Assembly (NCBI GenBank): GCA_946811185.2
Contig: OX328098.1
Span: 24,747,084 to 24,811,083, forward strand
Length of the DNA: 64,000 bases
Direction of reading: 5' to 3'
From: Hippopus hippopus
Taxonomy: Eukaryota; Mollusca; Bivalvia; Cardiida; Cardiidae
Below the pieces are notes generated by a model. The model ran no database searches. It was not told where the DNA came from and was given only the letters and a program-made list of their open reading frames with translations. Position numbers and translations under genes: made by a program. Positions 10,054 through 21,309 of this stretch are shown in pieces. Position 1 is the first letter of the stretch, and the number at the start of each line of letters is the position of its first letter.

Positions 10054-11080
10054 GTAAAACCCCTGTCACACCAGGGCGACGATCTTACGGCGTCCAAGAA
10101 AAAATGCAGAACGCCGAGGTGCGCGCAGTGCAATCGCAAGCATCGTCACAGCAACGCAGTGGCATCGCGAGTAGACGCAGTGGGATCGTCTAGGACGCCG
10201 AGGGACGGCGCGCATTTTGAGAATGCACAAAACAAACGCCGTCGCTCACAGAGGTCGCAGTGCGAACGCTATGGTTGTCGGTGGCGCTTCCATGGAGATT
10301 ATATCGCGCGCTCTGAGATGTCACCACGTCTCTACTGTACTTATACGGCGCGTCAGCGGTGCTTATACAGCGCGTCAACGGCGCTGACACGGAGAGTTAT
10401 TTATTTCACTGCGCTCTTAAAATGACTCCTCTGAGCTGCAACGGCGATCATTGCGCTTGTAAGGCACTTCTACAGCGTCCATCAGTCTTTGTCTGACAAA
10501 AACGAACATATAGTCGACGAAGTATGCAAATAAACATTCAATTCACCATGGCTGATGTACGCTAGCAAGCCGGGCTAGTAATGATTGAGGAGTTGACAGT
10601 GGTTGACTTGCTTTTGTCTGAGAGGGTTGGGGTTTATGTACTGCTTTTTCCGCTTTTCTTTTTAAGAGCATAGTTTTATTCTCCGTTGACTTTTCGAGAC
10701 CACAGCAAAGAAACAATTGATGAATAAATGTGTATACATACAATTCGTTTTCAGAGATAATTCATTGTCACGCCGTCAGCGTGGTGTGAGCGCCTAGAGA
10801 ACGCCGTGAACGCCCAGTTCCCGCAGTATGAGCACCATAAAGCGCAGAGCACGCAGTGGAAGCGCTGTGAGAGCGCAGAGAATAGCCAAGAACTCCGTAG
10901 GAACGCGATAACGCGGCGTAGGAGCTGCGTAGCAACGTCTTGGTCGTGGTAAGAACGCCGTCACATCTCCGTCTTCGCGAAAAACATCCGATTTTTCCTG
11001 CGATCTCATGGCGCTCTGGGAAATTAAACAACGCCGTCCCAACCCAGTGGAAACGCCGTATAGTGTGACAGGGGCTTTAC
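10054..11080. mobile_element. GC-rich element with GTAAARCCCCTGTCACAC inverted ends
   Basis: Left end 'GTAAAACCCCTGTCACAC' at 10,054; right end is its near-perfect complement finishing at 11,080. About 350 bp at each side is unusually GC-rich, full of 'ACGCCG', 'GCGCAGTG' and 'GCGCTG' words in opposite orientation. The centre (10,450-10,770) is AT-rich. No target duplication is clear and no transposase frame is visible. Probably a non-autonomous DNA transposon. Confidence 0.7.
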
Positions 11081-11384
11081 GACCCATATTCCTACCTCTT
11101 GTACAAGCAAAACTTCGTATGTGAGATTGACCGGTTAAAGGTCTTTGACTTTACAGGAGTGTAGATACAGCTTGGGTAGAATTTATTATGGTATTTCTGA
11201 TGTTTTGTTCTATACTGTGCTCATACAAATATACGTTGCTGGTTTCTTTTTCAACTTAGCCCTTGGGCAAAGTAATGCTGTTGCAGCCCTTGGCCGCAAG
11301 ATTAGGGCGCCTCTGCTATAGACCGATTTTAACCCTTGGTCGTCCAAGCAATAATCACTGCGCTTTTGCGAACAGTGTTGGTCC

Positions 11385-11628
11385 ATATAGCCTGCAACAC
11401 GCGAAAAGGGGCATTTGGACATTTGCGTAGAGTGTCGTCTCGGATAATCCGAGACGGCACTTTACGTCAACATTAGATTTTGTCCTACAGTAGACTTGCG
11501 TGAAACAAAATATTACATAAAAACGGAAAGTGTCGTTTCGGATTAGCCTGCGCGGACTGCGCGGGCTGATCCGCGAGACGACACTTTACGCAAATGTCCG
11601 AATGTCCCTTTTCGCGTGTTGAAAGCCA
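11385..11628. repeat. Family B double-hairpin element
   Basis: 'TATAGCCTGCAACACGCGAA' to 'TTCGCGTGTTGAAAGCC'. Two inner hairpins are present: an abbreviated one at about 11,428-11,465 (GTCTCGGATAATCCGAGAC) and a full one at 11,530-11,592 with 'AGCCTGCGCGGACTGCGC'. Flanking halves of a family C copy (11,330-11,384 and 11,629-11,690) suggest it inserted into one. Confidence 0.8.
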
Positions 11629-11834
11629 ATAATTAGACTGCATTCTGATCTTATATCTACACCATTCGATATGGTGGGCTTTTCAGCAGACAAAAATGTC
11701 AATATTTTTTTTACTTTGCCTCTTCCCACTAACTCAAAAAGGTCAATACTTCAGAAATAACTGTGTTTCGCCCAAGTGCGGTTTCAGTCGTTTCGTTTAC
11801 AAATAAACACCCCGTTTGACATTTTCTCAGATTC

Positions 11835-12001
11835 TCACGTAGCCTCTTAGGATATTCTTAGACTGCGAGCCAGAATTTTGCGGAAGTGTCACATAATCAA
11901 TTACATTCTTCGTTTTATACAAGGTCGTATTCAAATTGATAAGACGACGTCATATTATGTCTCATAAAAATAGACATGGTTTCCGGCAATCCGTGTATTC
12001 A
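11835..12001. repeat. Family K copy with an ~82-bp segment repeated at 12,572-12,653
   Basis: 'ACGTAGCCTCTTAGGATATT' opens a family K-like segment. Bases 11,920-12,001 (from 'CAAGGTCGTATTC' to 'AATCCGTGTATT') recur almost exactly at 12,572-12,653, in direct orientation. Confidence 0.65.
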
Positions 12002-12758
12002 GGTAAAAACGTGGGTAGACCTGTGCACTAACGAAGAAATGAAAGAAAGATTTTGTTGTTTGTTTGTTTTTTCCTTTTGTGTGTATATTCATTGCGGCGG
12101 CAAGTGCACCTACCATGCATTCCTGAAGTTCCTTTTACCAGTACTCTGCTCAATACTAGTATTCTTCTCAACCTACTGACGGATTCCTTGTAAAAATCAG
12201 TCTCTCTAATATAGATCTAAATCTACATGCAGTGAAGACATGTTCCCATAAGATGGTCTTTACATATTGACCAATAATCATTCCAAGATATTTTTTCTGG
12301 ACATAACGAAATTGTCAAGGAACTGTCTTTTATTTTGTTCAGGAAATTAGGGACAGTTCGCTTTATTTCACATGTATAAATCTACGAAAAAAAAAAACAA
12401 AAACGCTCTCTACTTTTGTCAACGCTCAAAATTAGTTTTGGCAAAGATGGAATTCGAACTCAAAACCGTTTGATTTCAAGATCAAGAATCTAGCTCGTCA
12501 TTCGAATAAATAGATATTTGTTCCACAAATCATTCACGTCGCTCGTATTGAGGCTTTGCCTTTTTCATATTATAAGGTCGTATTCAAATTGATAAAACGA
12601 CGTCATATTATGTCTCATAAAAATAGACATGGTTTCCGGCAATCCGTGTATTGAAAAGTAAAAGTTCCACCCTTTTTATGAATGTAACCGCATATTTTCT
12701 TTACACTTACAAAGAAAATCACATTTAGGTGTGTTTAAGTTTCAGTTTTTCATCGCCG
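12002..12758. other. Unassigned stretch containing the second 82-bp copy
   Basis: Apart from the direct repeat at 12,572-12,653 nothing was recognised. No coding frame is convincing. Confidence 0.4.
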
Positions 12759-13066
12759 AGCCCCGGTAGCTCAGTTGGTAGCATACAGGACTAGAGAACA
12801 GGAGGTCGCTTGTTCGATCCCTGGCTCGGCCAAATTCTTTCCTAGGAATGATAGTGATTGCGACAGGATTCATTCCTCTCTCACTGCTGACAATTGTTTC
12901 GAAGCTGGTTATGTGGGAAAGCAGCCAGTGGCTTGGAAAGAATACTGTGCATAGTACTGGTAAAAAGAACTCCAGGATAGCATGGATAGGTGCACTGGCC
13001 GCCGCGATATAACTGAAATAATGTTGAAAACAGCGTTAAACACCATACAATCAATCAACATTCAGT
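12759..13066 (+). mobile_element. tRNA-derived SINE, plus strand
   Basis: The head carries an A box 'TAGCTCAGTTGGTAGCAT' and a B box 'GTTCGATCCCTGG' in a nearly complete tRNA-like cloverleaf (12,759-12,833). The body continues through 'TAGTACTGGTAAAAAG' and 'GATATAACTGAAATAATG', with 'GCGTTAAACACCAT' and an (ATCA)n tail ending near 13,066. The tail block is shared with the SINEs at 14.8, 15.4, 34.5, 39.1, 42.7, 46.7, 47.7 and 62.3 kb. Confidence 0.85.
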
Positions 13067-13165
13067 GTTTCACAAGACATTTATATTCGTGGCAAAAAAA
13101 TCAAATTATGCCCCTTGAAGACTGATGTGAAACTAAAGTCATCAATACGTGTCACTAATAACTAA

Positions 13166-13371
13166 CTCTTATCCTGCTAAATAAGCTAAATTAAACTTTC
13201 AAGCCGGTAGTTAAAACCCGAATAATGCTGCTTCAAAATTATTTTTTCGGAGCAAAATATCTCCTTATCGGACAGTGTAGATCCAAGATCAGACTGCACG
13301 TTCTGTGCAGTCTGATCTTGATCTATACTGTCCGCAAAAGGTCAGTGAGTCGCGTTTAGCAGCCAAAAGGT
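13166..13371. repeat. Family C hairpin element
   Basis: Inverse orientation to 13,891-14,092: 'TCCTGCTAAATAAGC' at the left, core 'GATCCAAGATCAGACTGCAC' near 13,281, and 'GTCGCGTTTAGCAGCC' at the right. Well preserved. Confidence 0.8.
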
Positions 13372-13647
13372 TGACAAATTCTTCTCCTTTCTTATCTTCA
13401 GCATCAATTTTCTTATTGGATATCATCTTTTGAATTAAAATCCTCAAGGTAGAAAATGTCTTAAAATTGCCATATTATTTCTTGAAAAAAGAAATGGACA
13501 TGCTAAAGCTGATTATAAAATAAGAATATCCTACAGTCACCAGAGGGAGGGGAATAGTAACAATTATAGCCTTATTTCAATGAAAACAGTAATTGAATAT
13601 TTTATAACTGTATGGTTGCAAATATCAAGTATAGTTGCTTAGTGAAA

Positions 13648-13712
13648 GGTGTAGGTCAAGATCAGATTGCACACGACGTGCAGCCTGATCTTGATCTACA
13701 CTATCCAATATT
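13648..13712. repeat. Family C core hairpin
   Basis: 'GTGTAGGTCAAGATCAGATT' ... 'CCTGATCTTGATCTACACTA' without recognisable outer arms. Confidence 0.65.
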
Positions 13713-13890
13713 GTGTCAATAACTCTTGACCGAAGTGTCAATTCATTCTTACCTGCAGAGAAAAAATACTCGCCACTTTTTTCATTGTTAAGAGTCAAAA
13801 ATCAGTCTTCTTTATAATTCATTATGTAACTCTAATGGAAAATTATAATCCGACAGCAAAAGTCTGTCTACTATATTACATTTTATTAAC

Positions 13891-14092
13891 CCGTAGGCTG
13901 CTCAGGGCGACTCACTGACCTTTTGTGGACAGTGTAGATCAAGATCAGACTGCATGCAGTCTGATCTTTGAAGTACACTGTCCGATAAGGGCATATTTTC
14001 TCTAAAAAAAAAACTTTGAAGTAGCAAAAATTGGGGTAATTACAATCGGTTTAAAAGTTTTATTTCAGTTATTTACCAGGATACGGGTTAAC
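13891..14092. repeat. Family C hairpin element
   Basis: 'TTAACCCGTAGGCTGCTC' at the left, a shortened core (GATCAGACTGCATGCAGTCT), then 'CTTTGAAGTAGCAAAAAT' and a right end 'CAGGATACGGGTTAA'. Ends are inverted. Confidence 0.75.
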
Positions 14093-14675
14093 TTCCACCA
14101 CTCAGCCCTAAGCATTCAATCTCTTACTCTGCAGAATATTTCAATATGTATAGATATTCCAAACACTCTTTACAGCTGAAGTTTACGAAAAGGAATTGAA
14201 GGGGAAAAAAGGTCTGTATGGTAATTTTGTAATTCCCACATTTTCATGCCCTTTGTCTCCGGTTGCAGTGTTTCCTAAGTCTAACTACTCGTACTTTGTA
14301 ATATCGACACAGAAGAAAGGAATGAAGCATATGAATCAAATTTCACAGATCTATCTGTCCGTCCGTCCATCTCTCTCTCTCTTTCGTTCTCTCTTTTACC
14401 CCTACAAAGACGCACGACTATCTTCCCGATACCATATAAATACAAAAACAGTTCACATACTTCTTTTTATTGGCAATAAACGCTAATTATTTGTGGTTTA
14501 TAGTTATTTCATTTCATCAAGTTCCAGATTGAAGGTCTTACTAACTCTTTTGAGATATTTTTGTAACCAGGTCCAAAACAGGTTTGGCAGAATCTTAACA
14601 GAAAAAAAGATAGATAGAGAGGAGAGGTTATTGAAACTGAGAGATACAGGGAAAGGATGGAGGGAGGAAGAGTGG
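14093..14675. other. Unassigned stretch
   Basis: Pyrimidine-rich around 14,350-14,400. No gene recognised. Confidence 0.4.
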
Positions 14676-14694
14676 GGAAGGAAGGAAGGAAGGA

Positions 14695-14741
<47 letters not shown>
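14676..14741. repeat. (GGAA)n/(GAAA)n microsatellite
   Basis: GGAA repeats pass into about twelve GAAA repeats. Confidence 0.95.
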
Positions 14742-14742
<1 letters not shown>

Positions 14743-14832
14743 CTACTCAGTTAGTCGTCTGCAAATACCTTTAATATGGACAAATATGAGAACTTGTTGT
14801 CTGTACAGGATTAAGAATCCTTGTTAGTACAG

Positions 14833-15115
14833 CGTTTTATGCCATTTTCAACGTTATTTCAGTTGCATCGCAGCGGCCAGTACACATATCCATTCTTTTC
14901 TGGAGTTTCTTTAACCAGTACTTACCAGTACGCACAATATTCTTCCCAAGACACAGGCTGCTTTTCCACATAACCGTCATCGAAATAATAATCATAGGTA
15001 AGGGAGGAATCGCAATGACTATCATTAATCCTAGGAAAGAAATTCGCATGAGGTTTCGAAACAGCGACCCCTCGGTTTTCAGCTCTCTACCTTACCGACT
15101 GAGCTACAGGCTAGG
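14833..15115 (-). mobile_element. tRNA-derived SINE, minus strand
   Basis: The complement of the tail block appears first (GCGTTTTATGCCATTTTCAA, then TTATTTCAGTTGCATCG). At the right is a tRNA-like head with 'CTTACCGACTGAGCTACAGG', the complement of an A box, preceded by a weak B-box complement. Confidence 0.75.
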
Positions 15116-15117
15116 TT

Positions 15118-15385
15118 AACCCTTTACTCCATGGCAAAATGTTAGAATTGTCCATATTGAAGGAAATTACATACACCAATGCAAATGTCTTTGAAATGAT
15201 AGCATTTATCCTTGAGTATGTGGAAAACATTGTAGGAAAAGGGGAAAATGCTGGCTACCAGCATTTTTTCCTTTTTCCCCAATGTTTTCAGAAGGCTGCT
15301 TTCTTAGGCTTTGTGTTGTTAAGGCTGAAGAATCTAACTGATAACTCTTTTCGTCATGAAGCTTGGGTTTTTGGTAAAGGGTGAG
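15118..15385. repeat. Family D hairpin element
   Basis: The hairpin 'GGGGAAAATGCTGGCTACCA' / 'CAGCATTTTTTCC' is at about 15,239-15,280. It is flanked by 'GCAAATGTCTTTGAAATGAT' and 'GAAAACATTGTAGG', and by the right flank 'CAGAAGGCTGCTTTC'. Confidence 0.7.
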
Positions 15386-15387
15386 AG

Positions 15388-15606
15388 TTCCTGCAAAGCT
15401 CAGTGATTAGGGCGATGACTGCTTGAGTGGTAATCCGTAGATTTCTAGATAGGTCCTCATTGGCGGCGCTGGTCACGTGAGGGTGTTTTTGGCAAGAGCC
15501 TACAAAACCCCAGCCTAGTACTGGTGAAATCCAGGACAGACGTGAATAAGTGAGTCGTATCCGACATATAACTGAAATAGGATTGAAATCGTAGTTATAC
15601 GCCATG
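15388..15606 (+). mobile_element. tRNA-derived SINE, plus strand, decayed head
   Basis: An A-box-like 'AGCTCAGTGATTAGGGC' is at 15,397. It is followed by 'CCAGCCTAGTACTGGTGAAA', 'GTGAATAAGTGAG' and the tail block 'ACATATAACTGAAATAG'. It lies directly between two family D elements. Confidence 0.65.
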
Positions 15607-15607
15607 C

Positions 15608-16065
15608 AACCCTTTGCCAAATCATCCCGAATTTTCATGACTTAGAAAACACTATGGGAAAAGGAGAAAATGCTAGATGCCGACATTTTCTCTTTCTCCT
15701 TTTCTCACAATGTTTTCTACTTTCTCGAAGATATCTCGCATCATTTGAGCTAGATTTAATGTGCGTCTGTTCAGTAGTGCTTTCCAGCTGGACCAGTCTG
15801 AAATCTTGTCTTCTGGTAAAGACTTAAGCTTTCACCAAAAAGTTCCGACTTTTAAAGACCCTCAGAATTTACGTTTTTCTTTATCACTATGGGAAAAAGA
15901 AGCATGTATGCTGGGAACCCCCCAAAAAATTTTTTTGCCCAAATAATGTTTTCTACACTTTCAAAACTAAATCCCATCATTTGAGACACATTCAAATCGT
16001 CGTCTGTAAATGCTTTCAGTAGCGAAGAGTCCAAAGTTTTATCGTCTAGTAAAGTGTATAGTGGA
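15608..16065. repeat. Two family D elements in series
   Basis: The first copy is at 15,608-15,830 with a hairpin (GGAGAAAATGCTAG ... CATTTTCTCTTTCTCC). The second, at 15,885-16,065, has a damaged hairpin and 'CATTTGAGACACATTCAAAT' plus 'TTTATCGTCTAGTAAAG'. Confidence 0.65.
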
Positions 16066-16182
16066 TTTGAAATCTTTCGTCAAGTTTTGCCTTTTTTGTT
16101 ATTCTCAGGCATAAAGTAAAACCTGTCTTATTGGCCACCTCTATTAATGATATGTGCCACAGTCTTTTTTTTTCCTGCACAC

Positions 16183-16497
16183 CATTGATTGATTGAATTA
16201 CGTTTATTTATCGTCGCCACAGGTTGCCCATATGGGCGACGCCCCCCTTGAAGGTTGTAAGTTTTGTTACGGGGGAAAGGACCAGATACAGGACAAAACC
16301 CATCCTAAATACGCCTGGTTCTTTAACTTGCTCGGTGTATAGCACCGTCACACAGGACCTCGGTTTAACGTCTCATCCGAAAAACTTATTGGTAATTTCA
16401 GATGGCCAGCTGCGGGGCTCGAACCCACACCCTTAAGTGACCCAAGACTTGATGTTTACAAGTCCTGCGCTTTACCACTTTAGCTATATGGACTGGT
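16183..16497 (-). mobile_element. Second SINE type, tRNA-derived, minus strand
   Basis: Read on the minus strand, it has a tRNA-like head with 'TAGCTAAAGTGGTAAAGCGC' and 'GGTTCGAGCCCCGC'. A body follows with 'GACGTTAAACCGAGGTCC', 'CGTCGCCCATATGGGC' and an ATCA-type tail at 16,183-16,200. The body differs from the SINE at 12.76 kb. A probable fragment of the same type in plus orientation is at 38,583-38,760. Confidence 0.7.
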
Positions 16498-16640
16498 CTA
16501 TGAAGGTGTAGAAAACGTTGTGGGAAAGCATAAAATGATGATTACCAGCATTACCTCCTTTACCCATATTGTTTTCCAAAGACTTCTTTCACAGGGTCGT
16601 TAAAACACGAGGTTGTCTGGTAAATGGTCAAAAAAGTATT
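16498..16640. repeat. Family D element, partial
   Basis: 'GTAGAAAACGTTGTGGGAAA' then an 'ACCAGCATTACCTCC' hairpin remnant and 'ACTTCTTTCACAGGGTCG'. Confidence 0.6.
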
Positions 16641-16799
16641 ACAGAAAAAGATACATGTATAACCACTCACTGACATAACAGGTTGTGTATTTGTAGTTTT
16701 CACTATAGTTTAAACAGACCAAACAAAAACTTGATTATCTTCGTTATAATGGAGCTATTCATGTTAAATGGAATTTCCCTAAAGGGCTGCGTAGACTCT

Positions 16800-17240
16800 C
16801 AAGGTACATTTTGATTTCGCGCCAGAGTTTTGCAAATACTTTTATGAATGTCACCAGATCAATTACACAAGGAGATTACGATTCAAATCAGTATGATTAC
16901 GTCATATCTGATGTCATAAAAACAGACTAAGTAACCAATAGCTCTACGACCATCACGGTATTTTGTTAAACGCCAACAACTGCACCTTATTTACTGAATA
17001 TAACCTACAGTTGATCCGATTGCAAAGAAAAGTATATCTTCTTCATTTATCGGTGTCTTTTCAAGAAATATTTATTTACGCCATAAAAACAAAACAGGTC
17101 CCTTTAAAGGGGCTATTTAGTTTTTTATGCTGTAGATCAAGATTTCTTCTAAAATTCAGACAAATAAAGCGAGATATATATAATTTTTTGCAATCGTATA
17201 CACTTGACGATTTCATTTCATGCTTTTTGGTTATTTATCG
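16800..17240. repeat. Family K copy
   Basis: 'GCGCCAGAGTTTTGCAAATA', 'ATTACGTCATATCTGATGTC' then 'TAAAAACAGAC', and 'AACTGCACCTTATTTACTGA' correspond in order to the copy at 26,545-26,850. Confidence 0.5.
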
Positions 17241-17518
17241 GGAAATAATGGTGGATATTAAGTTTTGATAACTCATGGTTCCGACAAGTCAAATTTACCA
17301 TAAATGTTTCTGTAACTCTTCAGTTGAAGGCAGAAACAGTAGTTCCTACGCACAAGTAACCTAGGTAAACGGTGCGTGCTATTTAACCAGCGGAAATATG
17401 ACGTAATTTAACGACGTTCGCGACAGTTTCCATTTTCACGCTTTGTGTAACTATCAGGGTCAACTTTTACTCGAAAAACGGTAAGCACCTAACACAATTG
17501 ATCCTGCCACACTTGTCA

Positions 17519-17762
17519 ATGTCTGCAGAATGGATAAACCAAGAACTAAAAGGGGTCGTTTCATGTCAGCAAAGTGAAGAAAAAGGTGTCTGAATCAAGC
17601 CAAATAATTATATGCGAGGCAAGAATCCAAAATTACGCTTTCAAAAGATCGGACTGAAAGTCAAAGTGAATCGCCTAACTACGTCACCTAACAACGGAAA
17701 TATGGACACAGATGCTACTACTAGTGCTTTATCTGGCAGACGTATCGTCGAGCTAAAACATC
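17519..17762 (+). pseudogene. Possible transposase N-terminal remnant (SGRRIVEL motif)
   Basis: Two overlapping frames can be read. One, from 17,530, gives MDKPRTKRGRFMSAK before a stop. The next, from 17,612, ends in NMDTDATTSALSGRRIVELK. A basic N-terminus followed by GRRIVEL resembles the start of Mutator-like transposase-domain proteins common in bivalves. This rests on memory of the family only. The downstream zinc-binding region is replaced by a family D fragment at 17,763. Confidence 0.3.
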
Positions 17763-18960
17763 CTTTCAGATGCAGATGCTTTCAGTTTGGTCTAGTCCAA
17801 AATTATGTCACTTGGTAAAGACTTGCAGAAAACGAGGGGCTGTACATAACTCTTTCTCCTTTACCAGGTTGTCCCTTAGCTTGATGAGTCTGCAGCAGAC
17901 AACATTGATGCCAAAGAAGAAATTGCTTCTAACTATTGATTTCTCTTTTTCGCAAAATGATTTCTGACCCATCAAAGAACTGTGATACATGAATAGCAGG
18001 TTTTGGTTTAGCGGCTGCAAACGCGTTAAATTTAGAAGAGTCTAAAATTAGTCGTTTGGAAATGGGTTAAATGCTAACATCAGTATTACATTTACATGCT
18101 GTGAATTGGTTTATTATGACCAACAAACTTGATTCTTATAAATGTTGTTATATTATTGAAAAAAATTGAAATAATTTACTTCATATAATGTCTTTGTCTT
18201 TGACAAACCCTACATTTACTCATTAGTTAGTGCCCCAACCACAAACTCAAAACGTATTTTCTTAAAAAATAAGGCTGATGACCTATTTGTTTTAAGCCTG
18301 ATTCTTTTAGTTTAGTACCTGAATATTATTTATAGAAAAAAATAAGAAAAATCTGAATGTTAGAACATTTAAACAAATAACTTTAAAAGGTTTTTTTTTT
18401 TTTGTCTTTTTCCAAAATAAAGGTGTTTTAGCCATAAGTTAAGGTTTTTTTTTTTTTAAATAGTGATACTCAGTATACTCTAAATTATTTCTTTCATTAA
18501 ATTTGATGTTTCACCAATACAATTACATAAAATTTGCTTATAATTGTTGTCTTTTAAAAAAATATACATAGACTTAGTTTTCATAGGTGAAATTCCATCC
18601 TGAACTGCCGCAATGCAGGGTGTACTAAAAGAAATATTCATAGAATTTTCCCAAAGCTGGTGACCCCCTCTTTTTATCTCCTATTTTTGTAGATCAGATA
18701 ATAAACTATCACCAAACTAAGTTTCATGAAATTCTGAATGTTTTGAAAAATGGTGAAACTGTAGCGATCGTCTTCAAGCTCATTTACCCTACATTTCTCG
18801 GGCTTCGCGTAATTATGTAATGCGTTCTAATGACGGGGTGGGGGAGGGGTACACCAGGGGGGGAATTACCGAATACAACCTTACTGGATTTTGATTGAAA
18901 GCCCCAACAACAACAACAACAAAAAAAAAAACGGGTTATAAATATAAAAAAAAATAGAAC
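17763..18960. other. Family D fragment then long AT-rich spacer
   Basis: 'GCAGATGCTTTCAGTTTGGT' and 'AAAATTATGTCACTTGG' are family D right flank. From about 17,960 to 18,960 the sequence is AT-rich with poly-A/T runs; nothing was recognised. Confidence 0.4.
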
Positions 18961-18977
18961 ACTTGTATTTTTTCTTA

Positions 18978-19075
18978 CAGTGAAAGATCGAAATTTATTT
19001 CATCGTGTGATGCTGCGCCACTCGTGAAAATATTACCGATGATGTTCTCTCGATGAAATAAATTCCGATTTTTCA
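18978..19075. repeat. Hairpin repeat
   Basis: Left arm 'GTGAAAGATCGAAATTTATT' plus TCATCG pairs with right arm CGATGA plus 'AATAAATTCCGATTTTTCAC', with a roughly 45-base loop. Confidence 0.7.
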
Positions 19076-19139
19076 CCGAAAAAAAAAATATATATATAGT
19101 TCTAAAATCACTATATATATTTAAGATAAAAGTTTCAAT

Positions 19140-19270
19140 TTCAGGCGTTGAAATAGTGGGTGGTCTATTTGCAACCGATTACTCCGTCTGTTCTTAATAC
19201 ATCAGATATGACGTCATCAAGATAAAACGTACAGAGAATACGTAGCCCAATAGGAAAATACCTTTGAAAA
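19140..19270. repeat. Family K fragment
   Basis: 'TCAGATATGACGTCATCAAG' and 'GTGGGTGGTCTATTTGCAAC' match the K copies at 1.5 and 26.7 kb. Confidence 0.45.
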
Positions 19271-19428
19271 ATATTTTCTTTCTTTTTTCTTTCTTCGCTA
19301 CTGATGATCTGCCAGTTATAGGCTTACTTAATTCAGTGATAAATTATTTTTGAGGTTAGGTGAGATTATAAACATCTAAATAGCTTTCTTTATATCAAAA
19401 GATCAAACAATCAAACAAGATGAACATG

Positions 19429-19582
19429 TATGAGCCATGCTCTGTTAAAAGGATGTTTAATGCATTTGCAAAAGATATCAAGCAAGGTCAGCCTGCGCAG
19501 GGTGACCCGGTTGAAACCTTTTGCTATTTGTGATTTTTTGCATGTCGAAAAACCGGTAAACCTCATACTTCAGTCGGTTGTT
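19429..19582. repeat. Family A element, left part (split copy)
   Basis: 'ATGAGCCATGCTCTGTTAAA' through the core and 'CAGTCGGTTGTT'. It stops where the hairpin repeat E begins. The missing right part is at 24,211-24,310. Confidence 0.75.
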
Positions 19583-19953
19583 TAAGAAATAATCTTCTTT
19601 CTATCGTGGTTTATCATTCAATAAACCACGGTTGTGAGTTATGAGGCACAATAAATAATCCACTAGGGCGATAGCCCGAGTGGTTTATTCATTGCGCCTC
19701 ATAATTCACAACGTGGTTTATTGAACGATAAACCACGATAGAAAAAAGATTACTTCGATTCTAACATGACCAACTCTTAATCAAAGGAAAACAAGTTCAT
19801 ACTTAGTGTAAAAACGCGGATGCAGATTTTATTCCATTGAATAACTTACTTACTTCATACAGAATGACGTCACTCTATATAGAATGAAGTAAATTTTACA
19901 ACGCTTTCGTTGCACTGTGTTTATAGAGCCGAATTCACGTGTCATGTTAGAAT
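19583..19953. repeat. Family E unit 1 (371 bp, hairpin plus CRE-type site)
   Basis: Begins with a hairpin of ~70-bp arms ('AATCTTCTTTCTATCGTGG' ... 'CCACGATAGAAAAAAGATT', loop 'GGGCGATAGCCCGAG'). Then 'TTCTAACATGACCAACTC', a TGACGTCA palindrome at 19,865, and the end 'GTGTCATGTTAGAA'. 'TTCTAACATGAC' is inverted at the end of the unit. Unit 2 follows in tandem. Confidence 0.8.
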
Positions 19954-20186
19954 TAAGAAATAATCTTCTTTCTATTGTGGTTTATCGTTCAATAAACCAC
20001 AGTTGTGAGTTATGAGGCACAATAAATAATTCACAAGGGCGATAGCCCGAGTCGTTTATTCATTGCGCCTCATAATTCACAACGTGGTTTATTGAACGAT
20101 AAACCACGATAGAAAGAAGATTATATCGATTCTAACATGACCAACTCTTAATCAAAGGAAAACAAGTTCATACTTAGTGTAAAAAC
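19954..20186. repeat. Family E unit 2, first part
   Basis: Same hairpin as unit 1, interrupted at 'TTAGTGTAAAAAC' by the hAT-like element. It resumes at 23,788. Confidence 0.8.
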
Positions 20187-21309
20187 TAGGGGTGTAACGA
20201 TACATCGGACTATCGATGGATCCCGATGGTGAGCGTGTCGATGCTACTGTATCGATTGTTCCGTTGAAAATCGATAACTATCGCCGATAGTTACCTCAAA
20301 TATCGATAGTTTCGATAGTTTCACTGACAAGAAAGAGAGAGAAAATACCGCAATTCGCTAATGTATTCCGACGCCCTAAAAGTTCGGACACGTTTGATTA
20401 CTTACAAAAATAATTTATTTTTTAATCCTTTATCTGAACACTTCCAAAAGCAAGTTTTCCTAAATATTCGGTCATTCCGTAACGTTAATTTCCCAAAATA
20501 TACTCAAAGGCAAAAGAAAGTATACAGTTTTTGATCTCTCATAATTTTCTCATTTTTCATATTTTTGACCAGAAATCTTCAAAAACCCATTGCTACTAAG
20601 TTTGAAGTGATATTCTGTCATTAATTTACAAATTGACACACTTGACTGGCTACAGTGCAGGTACATGTCAATTTTGTATATCTGCACCTGCAACCTATTG
20701 GACAATCAACATATTGCTAGAAATCGGTATTTGGTTTCTAAGTCGATAGTCTAAAAAAACCACAGCCTTTTTGTTTTTCTATCGAACAATGGAGCGGCTT
20801 TCAGAAGCCGAAAGAAATTGTGTCATTAAGATTTTGGAAGCTGGTCATTCAAGACCGGTCTAGTACTTGTTACTTGCAATGTACACAAGTCACGGTTGAT
20901 CAGCTGTGAAGGTGCTATGAGTTGAAGGAACTGCCGTCTGTTTGACCTGAAGTAATCATGTGGAAGTAAGACCGGTACATCAGGAGTTGGGGGTGGAATG
21001 ATGCATAAAATCAACATTGCGAGGTCCTAGTGAATCACTTAAGTGAAAGTGAATCAGGGTGATGTGCAGTGTCTGCACTCAATCAAATTTAGTCAAATTC
21101 GAAGCCATGAACATGGTTCTGAATCATTTGAGATCTGCAATCAATAAATGTGAATGAAATTTGGTAACATCACATGAAAGTGTCTGGAAATTAGGAGGAA
21201 CTGCTTAAAAAGTATGCCAAAGAAAGTTAACTTGTCACAGATACCCATCCAGAGGCCTGATTATTGAAATAAATTGAGTCTGACAGTACTTTTAGAGATT
21301 GAAATGGAA

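Noticed and set aside
12759..12833. A tRNA gene
   Set aside because: The cloverleaf-like sequence is continuous with a SINE body and tail shared with several other copies, so it is a SINE head.
14493..14774. Basic repetitive protein (KERKKERK)
   Set aside because: It is a translation of the (GAAA)n microsatellite.
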